Assembly: GCA_031969915.1 (NCBI GenBank)
Contig: DALYJJ010000044.1
Span: 1 to 42,860 of the forward strand
DNA length: 42,860 bases
DNA from: DALYJJ01 sp031969915
GTDB taxonomy: Bacteria; Acidobacteriota; Terriglobia; Bryobacterales; Bryobacteraceae
Direction: 5' to 3'
Within the stretch, counting starts at the first letter, position 1; each line of letters opens with the position of its first letter. The translations under genes were made by a program, and so were the position numbers. Shown here one piece after another: positions 28,823 to 37,696 of this stretch. The notes under the pieces were generated by a model. It was not told the origin of the DNA, did not search any database, and saw nothing but the letters and a program-made list of their open reading frames with translations.

Positions 28823-29299
28823 ATGCCCAACCTCATCAACTGGCAGCAGGCATCCGCGACGTTCACCGAGCTGTTCCCGGGCACTGCGGATTCCGCGAGC
28901 GACCTCAAGAACAAGCTCACCGACGACGCGGCTCTCACGGCGGCAATCGAGAACTCCAACGGCAACATCTGGATCGAGTTCCTTCTGCGCTGCCGGTTTG
29001 GAGTGAGCCCAACAAACGGGTACTGGAATCTCTACATCATCCGGGGCCACGACATTGGTTCCGGAGTTGCCTATGAGGACGGCGCGGGTGGCACCACGCC
29101 CACTATTCCGGCGCGGGCACCGGATGCCGTCATTGCCGTACGGGCCGACACCGGGCAGCAGCTCATTCACGTGCCTGGCATTCTCGCGCCTCCCGAGGAC
29201 TTCAAAATCCTGCTGGAGAACAAGTCCGGGCAGACCACGACCAACACCGACAACGAGAACGAGCTTTGGAGCCGCTTCTACTCCGAAGAGGTCCAATAA
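28823..29299 (+). CDS. Hypothetical structural protein
   Basis: Predicted 158 aa. A helical start (INWQQASATFTELFPGTADS) is followed by a strand-rich part with aromatic residues (FGVSPTNGYWNLYIIRGHD; VRADTGQQLIHVPGI). Three bases separate it from both neighbours. Probably a fibre- or head-associated structural protein; assignment from context only. Confidence 0.55.
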   Translation: MPNLINWQQASATFTELFPGTADSASDLKNKLTDDAALTAAIENSNGNIWIEFLLRCRFGVSPTNGYWNLYIIRGHDIGSGVAYEDGAGGTTPTIPARAPDAVIAVRADTGQQLIHVPGILAPPEDFKILLENKSGQTTTNTDNENELWSRFYSEEVQ

Positions 29300-29302
29300 G
29301 TC

Positions 29303-30808
29303 ATGAGCCGCTCCGGCCTCTATATCCCCAGCCGAGAGATTGAACGGCCGGCACTTGTCGCAGCCAACTCCGAGTATCCCGAGCTCTGGCGCGGTCTGGT
29401 GGCGAGCTACGATTTCCCGTCTCAGGGCAGGGGACCGATGGGCCTTGACCTGTCTGGCCGTGGGTTTCACATGACCCCGGGCGGCGGGATGAATGAGTCG
29501 AGCTTTGTTGATTCGCGCAGGGGAGTGGGGTTGCGGTTTGATGGCACAGACGACCGGCTCACAACGGCTGCGGCTCCTTTGGCCGGCAATGGGTATCCGT
29601 GCTCGTTTGCGTTCTGGTGCAGGCCGAGGTCGTTCGCTGCCACCCAAGGAGTAGTTTGGTTCGGGAACACAGCCGCCACCAATCAGTACCTGTGTGTGGT
29701 GGTGAGGGATACCGCAGTGTTCGCAATGGAGGCCAGATCAACTACTGCGACCGTCACGTTGGGCACCTATGCGCTTTCAGCCAACCAGTGGTATCACGTT
29801 GCTGTAATCTATGAGTCTGCCACCAGCAGGAGAATGTATGTGAACGGAGTTCTGGACGCTTCATCAACGACGAGCCGAGACCCTTCCACAGGGACCCAGC
29901 GGTTCGCGGTGGGCCGCTTTAATGATTCAACTCCGACAGAGTACCTGAACGGCGACATTGAATCCGTCCAGATTTACTCCCGCGCTCTCAACATCGACGA
30001 GGTTCACCTGCTAGCGGATGGGGCATCGCCGCATTCTCCGAAGCGACGGCGGCGGTACTTTGTTCCCGCTGCTGGCGGCGGTGCTCTCACCCTTGACGTC
30101 TCGGATTCAATCACCTTGTCCGACACCCCGGCGAACGAGCCCAGGCCGTCACTGGCGGACGCCTTGACTCTGGCTGACTCGTATTTCAGCGAGCCTCGGA
30201 TGGCCCTCGCGGATGCCATCGTGCTCGCTGACGCAATGGCCAATGCGTTCACGCAAGGGCCGCTCACGGAGTCCATCACGCTCTCAGACAGTCAATCGTC
30301 CATCCTCATCCTCATCCTTGAGCTGGCCGATTCGATCACGCTGGCGGATGCTCAGGCCCTACAGGCGGCAATCGAGAAGGCGGATGCCGTCACCCTTTCC
30401 GACGCGCTGGTGAACGCGGTTTCGCTCGGTGCGCTCACGGATAGCTTCTCCCTGACCGATAGCCAGTCCTCGACGCTGGTCCTGATTCTGGCCTTGGCCG
30501 ATGCTCTGAGTCTGGCAGACGACGGGGCCCGACAGCTTGCCAAAAATATCGTGGATGCCATCGCGTTGGCGGATGAGGCGTTCAAGGCCGCCAGCGTAGT
30601 GTATGGAGATGCCTTGACGCTATCCGATGTGTTGGACGCCGTCCGGAGCCTGTCAATGTCCTGCTCAGACAGCATCACTCTTGGAGACTCTACGGTGACG
30701 CAGGTTCTTGCGGTTTCAGTGGCCGTCAACATTTGGCGGGCCGCCCGCCGTGAGAAGGAGTGGCCGGTCACCCGTCGCGAGAAGGAATGGGGGGCATTTC
30801 CATCATGA
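29303..30808 (+). CDS. LamG-domain protein with DSITL repeat array
   Basis: Predicted 501 aa. Residues about 25-230 look like a concanavalin/LamG domain (FDGTDDRLTTAAAPLAGN; WYHVAVIYESATSRRMYVNG; YLNGDIESVQIYSRALNIDE), which binds carbohydrate. Residues about 265-480 carry about ten short repeats of the form D-(A/S)-(I/L)-x-L-(A/S)-D (DSITLSD, DALTLAD, DAVTLSD), including one duplicated block of about 28 residues. The repeats suggest a variable extended fibre or beta-solenoid stalk. Probably a receptor-binding or adhesion protein. It overlaps the next gene (ATGA). Confidence 0.7.
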   Translation: MSRSGLYIPSREIERPALVAANSEYPELWRGLVASYDFPSQGRGPMGLDLSGRGFHMTPGGGMNESSFVDSRRGVGLRFDGTDDRLTTAAAPLAGNGYPCSFAFWCRPRSFAATQGVVWFGNTAATNQYLCVVVRDTAVFAMEARSTTATVTLGTYALSANQWYHVAVIYESATSRRMYVNGVLDASSTTSRDPSTGTQRFAVGRFNDSTPTEYLNGDIESVQIYSRALNIDEVHLLADGASPHSPKRRRRYFVPAAGGGALTLDVSDSITLSDTPANEPRPSLADALTLADSYFSEPRMALADAIVLADAMANAFTQGPLTESITLSDSQSSILILILELADSITLADAQALQAAIEKADAVTLSDALVNAVSLGALTDSFSLTDSQSSTLVLILALADALSLADDGARQLAKNIVDAIALADEAFKAASVVYGDALTLSDVLDAVRSLSMSCSDSITLGDSTVTQVLAVSVAVNIWRAARREKEWPVTRREKEWGAFPS

Positions 30809-31110
30809 GTCTCGTTCGCCTTTTCAAGCAGCCGGCCGAGGTCCGGCTCTACACCTTCGAGTTCGCCGACCAGGTCGAGATCGCGGACGCCGGCGAGACG
30901 CTCACCGGCACGCCCACGATCACGGTGAGCCTGCTCAGCGGCTCGGGCTCGCTGACGGTCGGCAGCCCCACGATCAGCGGCACCAAGGTGCAGGTGCAGA
31001 TCAGCGGCGGCACGGCGGAAGACCGCTTTCAAGTCGTCTGCCAGGTCAACACCTCGGGCAGCCACGTGCTTGAATGCACCGGTGAACTCCGGATCAAACG
31101 CCTCACCTGA
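30805..31110 (+). CDS. Small beta-sandwich virion protein
   Basis: Predicted 101 aa from the ATG at 30805, chosen by ATGA overlap with the upstream stop. The sequence (ETLTGTPTITVSLLSGSGSL; GTKVQVQISGGTAEDRFQVV; SGSHVLECTGELRI) reads as an immunoglobulin-like sandwich typical of capsid or tail surface proteins and of phage-related small virion proteins of the same position. Function inferred from layout. Confidence 0.65.
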   Translation: MSLVRLFKQPAEVRLYTFEFADQVEIADAGETLTGTPTITVSLLSGSGSLTVGSPTISGTKVQVQISGGTAEDRFQVVCQVNTSGSHVLECTGELRIKRLT

Positions 31111-31775
31111 TGTCCTTCCGCACCACCATTGAAGTCACCGGCGTCCAGGAGCTCCAAAGGCGGCTGGATGAAGTGCCGAAGACGCTCGTGCCCCAGGCGC
31201 GCGCCGTCATGGGCCGCTCGGGTGCGAACACGGTGCGCCGGCATCTTTCCGCCCGGAATCTCCTGCCGAACAAGCGGAGCTGGCCCAAGACGAACTTCTT
31301 CGCCCAGGCCGCCCGCTCGGTGAGCAGCAAGGTGGACGGCAGCGACATCAACATCGATGTCACCGGCCCGGTCGGTTTCCGGCAGCGGTATCGCGGCGGC
31401 ACCATCACGCCGAAGAATGTGAAATTCCTCACCCTGCCGGCCGCTCCCGAAGCGTATGGCAAGCGGGCCCGCGAGTTCAGCAATCTGCGCTTCGCGATCA
31501 TCGAGCAGGACGGCAAAAAGCGGCCCGCCCTGGTCCAGGCCGAGGCCACCCAGTTCAAGCTCGGCCGTAAGCGCAAGGATGGCTCCCGGAAGTTGACCGT
31601 CCTGGGCGAGACCGGCGGCGGGGTGATGTACTGGCTGGTGCGCCGCGCCAACCAAGCACCCGACCCGTCCGTGCTGCCCACCACCGAGGTGCTCATCGCC
31701 GCGATCGCGCGCGACACAAACGCCTGGCTCGCCACCAAACTAAACGGTGGGGCCGCCCCGGGAGGTGCCTCGTGA
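31110..31775 (+). CDS. Tail completion/connector protein (gp10/gpG-like)
   Basis: Predicted 221 aa. The opening VTGVQELQRRLDEVP then RAVMGRSGANTVRRHL and FFAQAARSVSS, with TGFRQR-like GPVGFRQRYRGGTITPKNVK, fits the HK97 gp10-type or Mu-like virion morphogenesis family that completes the head-tail joint. It overlaps the preceding gene by one base (TGATG) and the next by GTGA. Confidence 0.65.
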   Translation: MSFRTTIEVTGVQELQRRLDEVPKTLVPQARAVMGRSGANTVRRHLSARNLLPNKRSWPKTNFFAQAARSVSSKVDGSDINIDVTGPVGFRQRYRGGTITPKNVKFLTLPAAPEAYGKRAREFSNLRFAIIEQDGKKRPALVQAEATQFKLGRKRKDGSRKLTVLGETGGGVMYWLVRRANQAPDPSVLPTTEVLIAAIARDTNAWLATKLNGGAAPGGAS

Positions 31776-32245
31776 GCGATGCCTACAAAATCCTCACCGA
31801 GATCCCGAGCCTGGTGGTGGATCGCTTGCGGGCGGATTCCTTTTTCTCCGATGTGCCGATCATCGCCGAGGACGTGGGCGCCGACTTCAACCAGTTCATC
31901 GAGGACCGCATCGAGATCGAGATCGGGAAGATCGGGCTCGCTGCCATTGTGGCGCCGGTGAGCGCGAACGCGTCACTGGAAAACGCCGCCGGCATCTACT
32001 ACGAGCGGATCCCGGTGATCGTGCGTTGGGTGGAATTGCCCGCAGTGAACCGATCGGCCACCGGTCGCGGCCTGCTCGCGCCCTGGTGCGTGGTGCGCAC
32101 GAACATGCTGCTCAACAATTATCTACTGCCCGGCCTCTCGAACATTTTCGTGGATGACCCGCCCTGGGTGCGTGTGCCGGATCCCGAAAGGATCATCTAC
32201 GACTGCAACCACTGGACCCACGGAGGCGCCGTGGAAACCCCCTGA
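31772..32245 (+). CDS. Minor tail/terminator-like protein
   Basis: Predicted 157 aa from a GTG at 31772 overlapping the upstream stop (GTGA). KILTEIPSLVVDRLRAD and IIAEDVGADFNQFIEDRIEI look like the start of tail terminator proteins, with a following strand-rich core (IYYERIPVIVRWVELPAVN). Position after the gp10-like gene and before tail tube fits the tail terminator. Family assignment is tentative. Confidence 0.55.
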   Translation: MSDAYKILTEIPSLVVDRLRADSFFSDVPIIAEDVGADFNQFIEDRIEIEIGKIGLAAIVAPVSANASLENAAGIYYERIPVIVRWVELPAVNRSATGRGLLAPWCVVRTNMLLNNYLLPGLSNIFVDDPPWVRVPDPERIIYDCNHWTHGGAVETP

Positions 32246-32248
32246 ACT

Positions 32249-32518
32249 ATGCCTGGCCCCACCCCTCACAATCTCGACATGAAAACGATCACGCAGACCG
32301 AGTTCTGCAAGGCCGCGCTCAAGATGCCCGATCGCGCGAGCGCCGATCAACTTGTCACCGAGTACGCCAAACACCGCGAGCTCGATCCTGATTACGTCCG
32401 CTGGTTCATCGTCGCCTGGACGGAGAAGAACGACCACTACCAGGTCGCCATCGCAAAGAAGCTCTACAGCCCAGGTGGGGCGACATCCTCCGGGGTCGCC
32501 TCGCGCACCACCAAGTAA
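32249..32518 (+). CDS. Small hypothetical tail-region protein carrying P1
   Basis: Predicted 89 aa; an ATG at 32279 (MKTITQTEFCKAALKMPD) may be the true start, as the ten residues before it are low-complexity. It is helical in the main part (RASADQLVTEYAKHRELDPD; YVRWFIVAWTEKNDHYQVAI). The last 15 residues are palindromic element P1 in frame (GGATSSGVAS) and a short tail. A TTTCGGG-class linker follows. Possibly a small tail assembly factor. Unrecognised. Confidence 0.55.
   Translation: MPGPTPHNLDMKTITQTEFCKAALKMPDRASADQLVTEYAKHRELDPDYVRWFIVAWTEKNDHYQVAIAKKLYSPGGATSSGVASRTTK
32474..32505 (+). repeat. Palindromic element P1, copy 4 (compensated stem)
   Basis: The left arm has GGCGAC and the right arm GTCGCC, a paired change relative to GGCGGC/GCCGCC in the other copies, with the same ATCCTCCGGG loop. 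Read as GGATSSGVAS. Confidence 0.8.
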
Positions 32519-32551
32519 CCCGAAACTCGAAACCCGAAACTTTTTAACCCC
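32517..32551 (+). repeat. Linker tract, class AACCCGAAAC
   Basis: AACCCGAAACTCGAAACCCG-type units between the P1-carrying gene and the tail tube ATG at 32560. Confidence 0.75.
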
Positions 32552-32559
32552 GCCAATCC

Positions 32560-33477
32560 ATGCCCATCGATCGTTCAACTCTGATCACCGGCCCCGCGCT
32601 GGTCACCTTCAACTCGGTGGCCATGTATACCGTGGGGGACATCGTCGTCACCCTTGAGCGCGAGGTCCAGCGCCGCAACATCTCCGCGCACGGCGACGTG
32701 GGCGCGGACACGATGGACCGCTTCTTCCGCGTGAGCTTTACGCCGATGTCGAAGATCAGCTACCTCGCCACCCTCTGGCCGTACGCCAGCACGCTGCAGG
32801 GGGCCAGCCTCTTCACCGGCACAGATCGGCCGCTCACCATCCACACCCTGAGCGGCACGCTCTACACGTTCAAAGCTGCGGCGAACATCAAGCCGCCAGA
32901 GCTGAACTTCGGCGCCGGCCAGGATCTCTACGGCTCCGTGGACTTCCTCTGTATCCAGCAGAACAACACCGCCTGGTCCACCGCCGACTCGCTGCTCGCT
33001 GTGACTTCGAGCGCGTTCTCGGACACCAGCTTCGTGCCGGCCGACATCGTGCGCCAGAGTTACACGGCCACCTGGGGCGCGAGCCCGTTCGACAGCTTCC
33101 GCTCGAAGGAAGGCTTCAAGGTCACGCCGAACCTCGAAACGAACGCACTGACCATCGATGAGATGGGCATGATCGATCATCGCTTTGCGAGCTTCCGCTG
33201 CGGCGTGCGCGGCATTCCGCTGCTCGCCACCGAGGCGGGGCCGCTCACCCGGCTGGCGATCCAGGGCGGCAGCGCCGCCCGCGGTCGCAGCCTACAGGCG
33301 GACAGCGCGGACTTCGTGCTCACGGGCACGGGCCTGACCTTCACGATCAACTCCGCCGCGATGATCGATGCCGGGTACATGTTCGGCGCCATCCCGCTCC
33401 GGCATGGTGAAGTCGGCTGGGAATCGACCCGCGAATTCGCCGCCGGCGCCGCCCAACCCATCTTCACGATCGCGTAA
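32560..33477 (+). CDS. Major tail tube protein
   Basis: Predicted 305 aa, highly strand-rich (TLITGPALVTFNSVAMYTVG; IVVTLEREVQRRNISAHGD; FTPMSKISYLATLWPYAS; LTRLAIQGGS; FTINSAAMIDAGYMFGAIPL). It is long for a tube but similar tail tube proteins occur in siphophages of this type. It sits 4 kb before the tape measure gene with two fibre genes in between. Two hairpins follow (33488-33550). Confidence 0.7.
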   Translation: MPIDRSTLITGPALVTFNSVAMYTVGDIVVTLEREVQRRNISAHGDVGADTMDRFFRVSFTPMSKISYLATLWPYASTLQGASLFTGTDRPLTIHTLSGTLYTFKAAANIKPPELNFGAGQDLYGSVDFLCIQQNNTAWSTADSLLAVTSSAFSDTSFVPADIVRQSYTATWGASPFDSFRSKEGFKVTPNLETNALTIDEMGMIDHRFASFRCGVRGIPLLATEAGPLTRLAIQGGSAARGRSLQADSADFVLTGTGLTFTINSAAMIDAGYMFGAIPLRHGEVGWESTREFAAGAAQPIFTIA

Positions 33478-33487
33478 GCAGCAACGT

Positions 33488-33511
33488 GCTGCCGCGCATC
33501 TTGCCGGCAGC
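33488..33511 (+). terminator. Hairpin after tail tube gene
   Basis: GCTGCCG (33488-33494) pairs with CGGCAGC (33505-33511), followed by TTTC. A second GC-rich hairpin follows (33516-33539). Probably an attenuator or mRNA-stabilising structure. Confidence 0.5.
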
Positions 33512-33550
33512 TTTCGGCCGCGGCGAAGCCGCTGTGGCCCTACGCAAATA

Positions 33551-33955
33551 GTGCAAATCAAGATCGACAACTTCGACCTCGCCCCTGAGATCCGGGGGTA
33601 TCGCCCGGTCAGCAACCTACGGGTCAACGGCTCGCGCGTGATCCAGACCGTGGGCGGGCTGCGCAAGGAGGATGTCGAACACTTCGACCGGTTCAATAAG
33701 GAGACCGTGCTCACCTTCGACACCGTCCGCGAGCACGCAACGATCGAGGACGCGATGGCGTTTGCGGTGATGCACCAGGTTGATCTGCCGACCCAGGGCC
33801 TGGTGATCCTCACGATGCAATACGGCGCCAAGACCGTGCGCCGCTGGTTGAGCAACGCCGTGATTCCGAACTTCACCGCGTTCGCCGCCGGAATCACCAC
33901 CTACCACAGTTACGAAATTCGCGGTGGCGCCATGCTGACCGCGGCACCCGCTTAA
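33551..33955 (+). CDS. Tail protein, adjacent to tube
   Basis: Predicted 134 aa from a GTG at 33551; a longer in-frame reading upstream (from 33368) would overlap the tube gene. VQIKIDNFDLAPEIRGYRPV is followed by VLTFDTVREHATIEDAMAFA and GLVILTMQYGA, a compact alpha/beta virion protein with a beta-rich finish (TTYHSYEIRGGAML). It may be a tube initiator or small distal tail component. The next gene starts 4 bp later. Confidence 0.55.
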   Translation: MQIKIDNFDLAPEIRGYRPVSNLRVNGSRVIQTVGGLRKEDVEHFDRFNKETVLTFDTVREHATIEDAMAFAVMHQVDLPTQGLVILTMQYGAKTVRRWLSNAVIPNFTAFAAGITTYHSYEIRGGAMLTAAPA

Positions 33956-33959
33956 CGCC

Positions 33960-36920
33960 ATGCCCGCCCAAGTCGAACGCCACCTGATCCGCATTGCCTT
34001 TGACATGGCCAACCCCGGCGTGGCCGTGGTGGACAAACTCTCGGGCGAGACCCCGCAATTCTGGCGTGGGAACGACGTGCGCTTCGAGGTCGTCGTGATG
34101 CGCAACGGCGCCGTGCTCGATGTCGGCAACCTCGCCAGCCTCACCCTCGAAGTCCGCGACGATCAGAACATCACCAGCACGCCGCTCATGCAGAAGACCG
34201 TCGCCAGCGGGGCGATGGATAACAGCGTCACCGACGAGACCTGGGAGAACGATACCAAGCAGCACGCCACGTTCGACTTCACGGACACCGAGACCAACCT
34301 GGCCAGCCCCGGTGGCGTCTACCTTGGAAACTGGGAAGATCCCAAGTTCATCGTTCTCTCCGGCATCACGAGCGGCGGCAACGTCATCACCTATCAGGCC
34401 GGCAAGATCATCTTCCGCGAGGACGGCGCCGGCTCGGCGGGCACGCCGCCCACGAACGACCCAAACTACTACACGCAGGCGCAGGTGGACGCCGGCTTCG
34501 TGCAGAAGACCGGCGCGACGATGACCGGCCTGCTCGTGCTCAGCGCGGATCCCAGCGCCGCGCTCGGCGCCGCCACCAAGCAATACGTGGACGCCGCCAC
34601 CTCAAACGGGGCCTGGAAGAAGCCTGTGCGCGTCGCGAGCACTGCGAACGTGGACATCGCGTCCGCGCCGGCGAGCATCGATGGCGTCACGTTGGCGAAC
34701 GGCGATCGCGTGCTGCTCAAGGACCAGACCAGCGGGCTCCAGAACGGCATCCGTGTCTTCACCGCCGCCGGCGCCGCGCTCAACCGGTCGAGCGATTGCA
34801 ATTCCTCGGCGCTCTGCGAGCCCGGCTTCTGCGTCCGTGTGAACGAAGGCACCGTGAATGCCGACCGCGCCTTCGCGCTCACCACAAACGCGACCATCAC
34901 GCTGGACACCACGGCCCTCACGTTCACCCAGGTCTCGGCCCTCGGCCAGGTCACGGTCGCGGCCGGTCTGGAAAAGACCTCCAACGAAGCGCTCGGCTGG
35001 CACGCCTCGACGCACGCTACTCCGGCAGGCGTCAGTCTGAACACCGCCGGCACCGCCGGCGCCCCGGCCATCACCCGCGTGGGCGATCTCAACACCGGCC
35101 GCTTCTATCCAGCGGCCGACACGATCGCGGACGCCACCGGCGGCGTGGAGCGCACGCGCCTCACCGACACCGGCCTCGGGATACACATGACGCCCACCAA
35201 GGCGCTCGACGTGACCGGCGAGGCCGAGGTCACCTCCCGCGTCCGGGCGCTCGGCTTCGAGACCGCCACGCCTGGCATCCAGGTCCTCGATGCGCAGGTG
35301 GCGACCATCACGTCGAACAACCTCCCGTTCCCGAACGATGGCCAGATCCTGCAGGTGGCTGCAGGCACCGTGAACACCGTCAGCAACGTGCGTGCAGGCG
35401 CCCTGTATCTCATCGTCGCCACTGGCGCTGTCACGCTCACCGACAGCGCCACCATCGTCTGCCGCGACGGAAACGTGGTGCTCGCCGCCGATGAAGCGGT
35501 GATCGCCCTCGGCCTGTCGCCGACGAAGGTCGCGATCGTGGGCCAGACGAATGGCCACCGCGTCGCGAGCGGCTCGGCGGCCGCGCCTGCGATCTTCTTC
35601 GACGCCGAGACGACCACCGGCCTGTTCCGGAGCGCCGCCGGCATCTTCGGCTTCGCCTTTTCGGGCACCGAGCGGATGAAGCTCGGCATTGTTTCGAACA
35701 ACGTCGAGCAGATCATCCCCACCTACAACTTCGTCATTGACCCGGTGGACACCACCGCCGGACGCGGCAACCTCGGCTTGTTCGGTCAGCGGACCTTCGA
35801 CGGCACGGGCAAGCAGGTGGTCGCCTGGAAGTCGGGCACCGCCCCGGCCGGCAACCTCGCCGACGCCGTGCAGCTTTGGGTCACGGATCGCGACGCCACG
35901 GCCGGCGAAGCATCCCTCCACATCCGCACCGAGGGCGGCGATCTCCACCTGCTCGGGGACATGGTCGGTTTCTTCACGCACGATCCCTCGCACTTGTTCG
36001 ACGTCCAACTCGGGGCCGGAGTATCGCCCTCGGCTGCGTTCATCTCGGACTCGACCAGCGGCCACAATATCTATTCGGCGAACTATTCGGCCTCGGCCGC
36101 TTACGGCACGTTCGTGATGCGGAAGGCGCGCGGTACGCAGGCAACGCCGGCGGCCATCAACACCAATGATGTACTGGGTTCGGTAGTCTTCGAAGGGCAC
36201 AACGGCTCGGACAACGCCCAGGGTGGCAGCATCAACATGCAGGCCGCTGAGAACTGGAGCGGCACCAACCAGGGCTGCGAGCTCACGTTTTTCAACACCG
36301 CGATCGGCGCATCCGGCACCACGCTCGCCCTCAAGCTGGACAGCTACCTGAACGCGCTCTGGTATGGGGCTGCGCGGCCCACCGATCTCGCGAAGGGCCA
36401 TGTGCTGGCCAACGGCACCGCCCCCTCAGTGAACCCGACGAACGCCATCGCCTTCTGGAGCGCCTCCGGGATCTGGCAGTATCGGTCCTCGGCCGCGAAC
36501 GAGGGCGCCGGCCAGACCAATTACGTCCATAACCGTACCGCGCAAGTTGAGGGAACCGGCACCAACTACACCCTGACCAACTCGACCGCCCGTGTGGACT
36601 TCGGCACCCAGGACGCTGAGGTCACTCTGCCCACGGCCGGCACGTACGTCGTGGATGCCATCCTGACCGTGCTCGCCGACGCCAGCGGCGCCGGTGACGA
36701 GGTCCGCGCCAAGCTCTACAACTCGACGGACGCCGCCGATGCCAGCCAGATCATGTATCACTCCTGCAGTGGGAACAGCCGTTACGATCAGATCCACCTC
36801 CGCGCGGTCATTACGGTGACCGCCGCGAAGACGATTCAGATCTACGCGCACAACGCCACCAGCGCGCGCGGCACCGTCGTGAGCACATCCACAAACATCC
36901 GATACTCACGCATGCACTGA
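33960..36920 (+). CDS. Tail fibre/receptor-binding protein
   Basis: Predicted 986 aa. The N-terminal region (about 25-150) has FWRGNDVRFEVVVMRNGAVL and GVYLGNWEDPKFIVLSG, a baseplate-attachment layout resembling the upper-baseplate BppU/fibre N-domain. Then come the fibre-type repeat GLLVLSADPSAALGAATKQY and VDAATS, a long beta-rich shaft, and a C-terminal jelly-roll-like (C1q-type) head: AEVTLPTAGTYVVDAILTV; DEVRAKLYNS; KTIQIYAHNATSARG. It probably recognises the host surface. It precedes the tape measure gene, which is unusual. Confidence 0.75.
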   Translation: MPAQVERHLIRIAFDMANPGVAVVDKLSGETPQFWRGNDVRFEVVVMRNGAVLDVGNLASLTLEVRDDQNITSTPLMQKTVASGAMDNSVTDETWENDTKQHATFDFTDTETNLASPGGVYLGNWEDPKFIVLSGITSGGNVITYQAGKIIFREDGAGSAGTPPTNDPNYYTQAQVDAGFVQKTGATMTGLLVLSADPSAALGAATKQYVDAATSNGAWKKPVRVASTANVDIASAPASIDGVTLANGDRVLLKDQTSGLQNGIRVFTAAGAALNRSSDCNSSALCEPGFCVRVNEGTVNADRAFALTTNATITLDTTALTFTQVSALGQVTVAAGLEKTSNEALGWHASTHATPAGVSLNTAGTAGAPAITRVGDLNTGRFYPAADTIADATGGVERTRLTDTGLGIHMTPTKALDVTGEAEVTSRVRALGFETATPGIQVLDAQVATITSNNLPFPNDGQILQVAAGTVNTVSNVRAGALYLIVATGAVTLTDSATIVCRDGNVVLAADEAVIALGLSPTKVAIVGQTNGHRVASGSAAAPAIFFDAETTTGLFRSAAGIFGFAFSGTERMKLGIVSNNVEQIIPTYNFVIDPVDTTAGRGNLGLFGQRTFDGTGKQVVAWKSGTAPAGNLADAVQLWVTDRDATAGEASLHIRTEGGDLHLLGDMVGFFTHDPSHLFDVQLGAGVSPSAAFISDSTSGHNIYSANYSASAAYGTFVMRKARGTQATPAAINTNDVLGSVVFEGHNGSDNAQGGSINMQAAENWSGTNQGCELTFFNTAIGASGTTLALKLDSYLNALWYGAARPTDLAKGHVLANGTAPSVNPTNAIAFWSASGIWQYRSSAANEGAGQTNYVHNRTAQVEGTGTNYTLTNSTARVDFGTQDAEVTLPTAGTYVVDAILTVLADASGAGDEVRAKLYNSTDAADASQIMYHSCSGNSRYDQIHLRAVITVTAAKTIQIYAHNATSARGTVVSTSTNIRYSRMH

Positions 36921-36923
36921 GCA

Positions 36924-37694
36924 ATGATCACCACCAGCTCCATCGCCCTGCAAAAAGCCGTCGCCTACCTTAACCGCCTGGTCCTCGCCGGCGCCACGCT
37001 CACCAGTGCGCAGCGCTCGGCAATCACCGCGCTCGGCAAGGCCATCGACGGCCTTGGCGCCACCAAGTTTCACGCCGTTTGGCCGTATCTCGGCGGGTCG
37101 GCCGCCGCGCATGCGATCGATCTGATGGGCGCCTATGACATCACGTGGAACGGGACGCTCACGCACGACGCGAACGGCGTCACCGGGAACGGGACCACTG
37201 GCTACGGGGCCACCGGATTCAACGCCAGCACCGGCTTCGCGTCGATCAACGACTGCGGGGCTTCATTCTACTCGCGCACCGCCGGGACTCCGGGCGCGGC
37301 GATGGTGGACATCGGCTGCGCGGACGCGACCAACTCATTCGGGCTCCAGTGCCGTCGGCCGGACGGCAACACCTTGTTCCACGGCTTTACGAACGCGGGC
37401 ACCACGGTCGGGTCGCTGACCAAGTCCGGATTCTTCACCGGCGTGCGCCGCAGCTCGTCGGACGTGGAGATGTACCGGAACGGAGTCAGCGTCGGGACCG
37501 ACACTCTGGTGAGCGCGGGTGCCATCAACCAAGTCGTCTACGTCGGCGCCCGCAACAACAACGGGGCGGCGGCGAACTTCACCGACACGAACCTTGCGCT
37601 GGCGGCTCTGCATACCGGCCTGACCGACGCCGAGGCCCTCACGTGGTACAACGCCGTCCTCGCCTACCAGACCGCCCTCGGCCGTAATGTGTGA
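36924..37694 (+). CDS. Second tail fibre/receptor-binding protein
   Basis: Predicted 256 aa. A helical N-terminal segment (AVAYLNRLVLAGATLTSAQR) leads into a concanavalin-like sandwich (GTTGYGATGFNASTGFASIN; GVSVGTDTLVSAGAINQV; YVGARNNNGAAANF), ending in ALHTGLTDAEALTWYNAVLA then YQTALGR, a closing seen in phage fibre tips. Three bases after the large fibre gene. Likely a receptor-binding tip or accessory. Confidence 0.7.
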   Translation: MITTSSIALQKAVAYLNRLVLAGATLTSAQRSAITALGKAIDGLGATKFHAVWPYLGGSAAAHAIDLMGAYDITWNGTLTHDANGVTGNGTTGYGATGFNASTGFASINDCGASFYSRTAGTPGAAMVDIGCADATNSFGLQCRRPDGNTLFHGFTNAGTTVGSLTKSGFFTGVRRSSSDVEMYRNGVSVGTDTLVSAGAINQVVYVGARNNNGAAANFTDTNLALAALHTGLTDAEALTWYNAVLAYQTALGRNV

Positions 37695-37696
37695 CC

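Noticed and set aside
5969..32505. CRISPR array suggested by the repeated 32-nt element
   Set aside because: Copies are kilobases apart, lie inside genes, are not evenly spaced and no cas gene is present.
34602..36401. A 599-codon open frame on the minus strand opposite the tail fibre gene
   Set aside because: No family pattern, excess Arg/Gly/Val, and fully antisense to a recognisable fibre protein; a by-product of GC-rich codon use.
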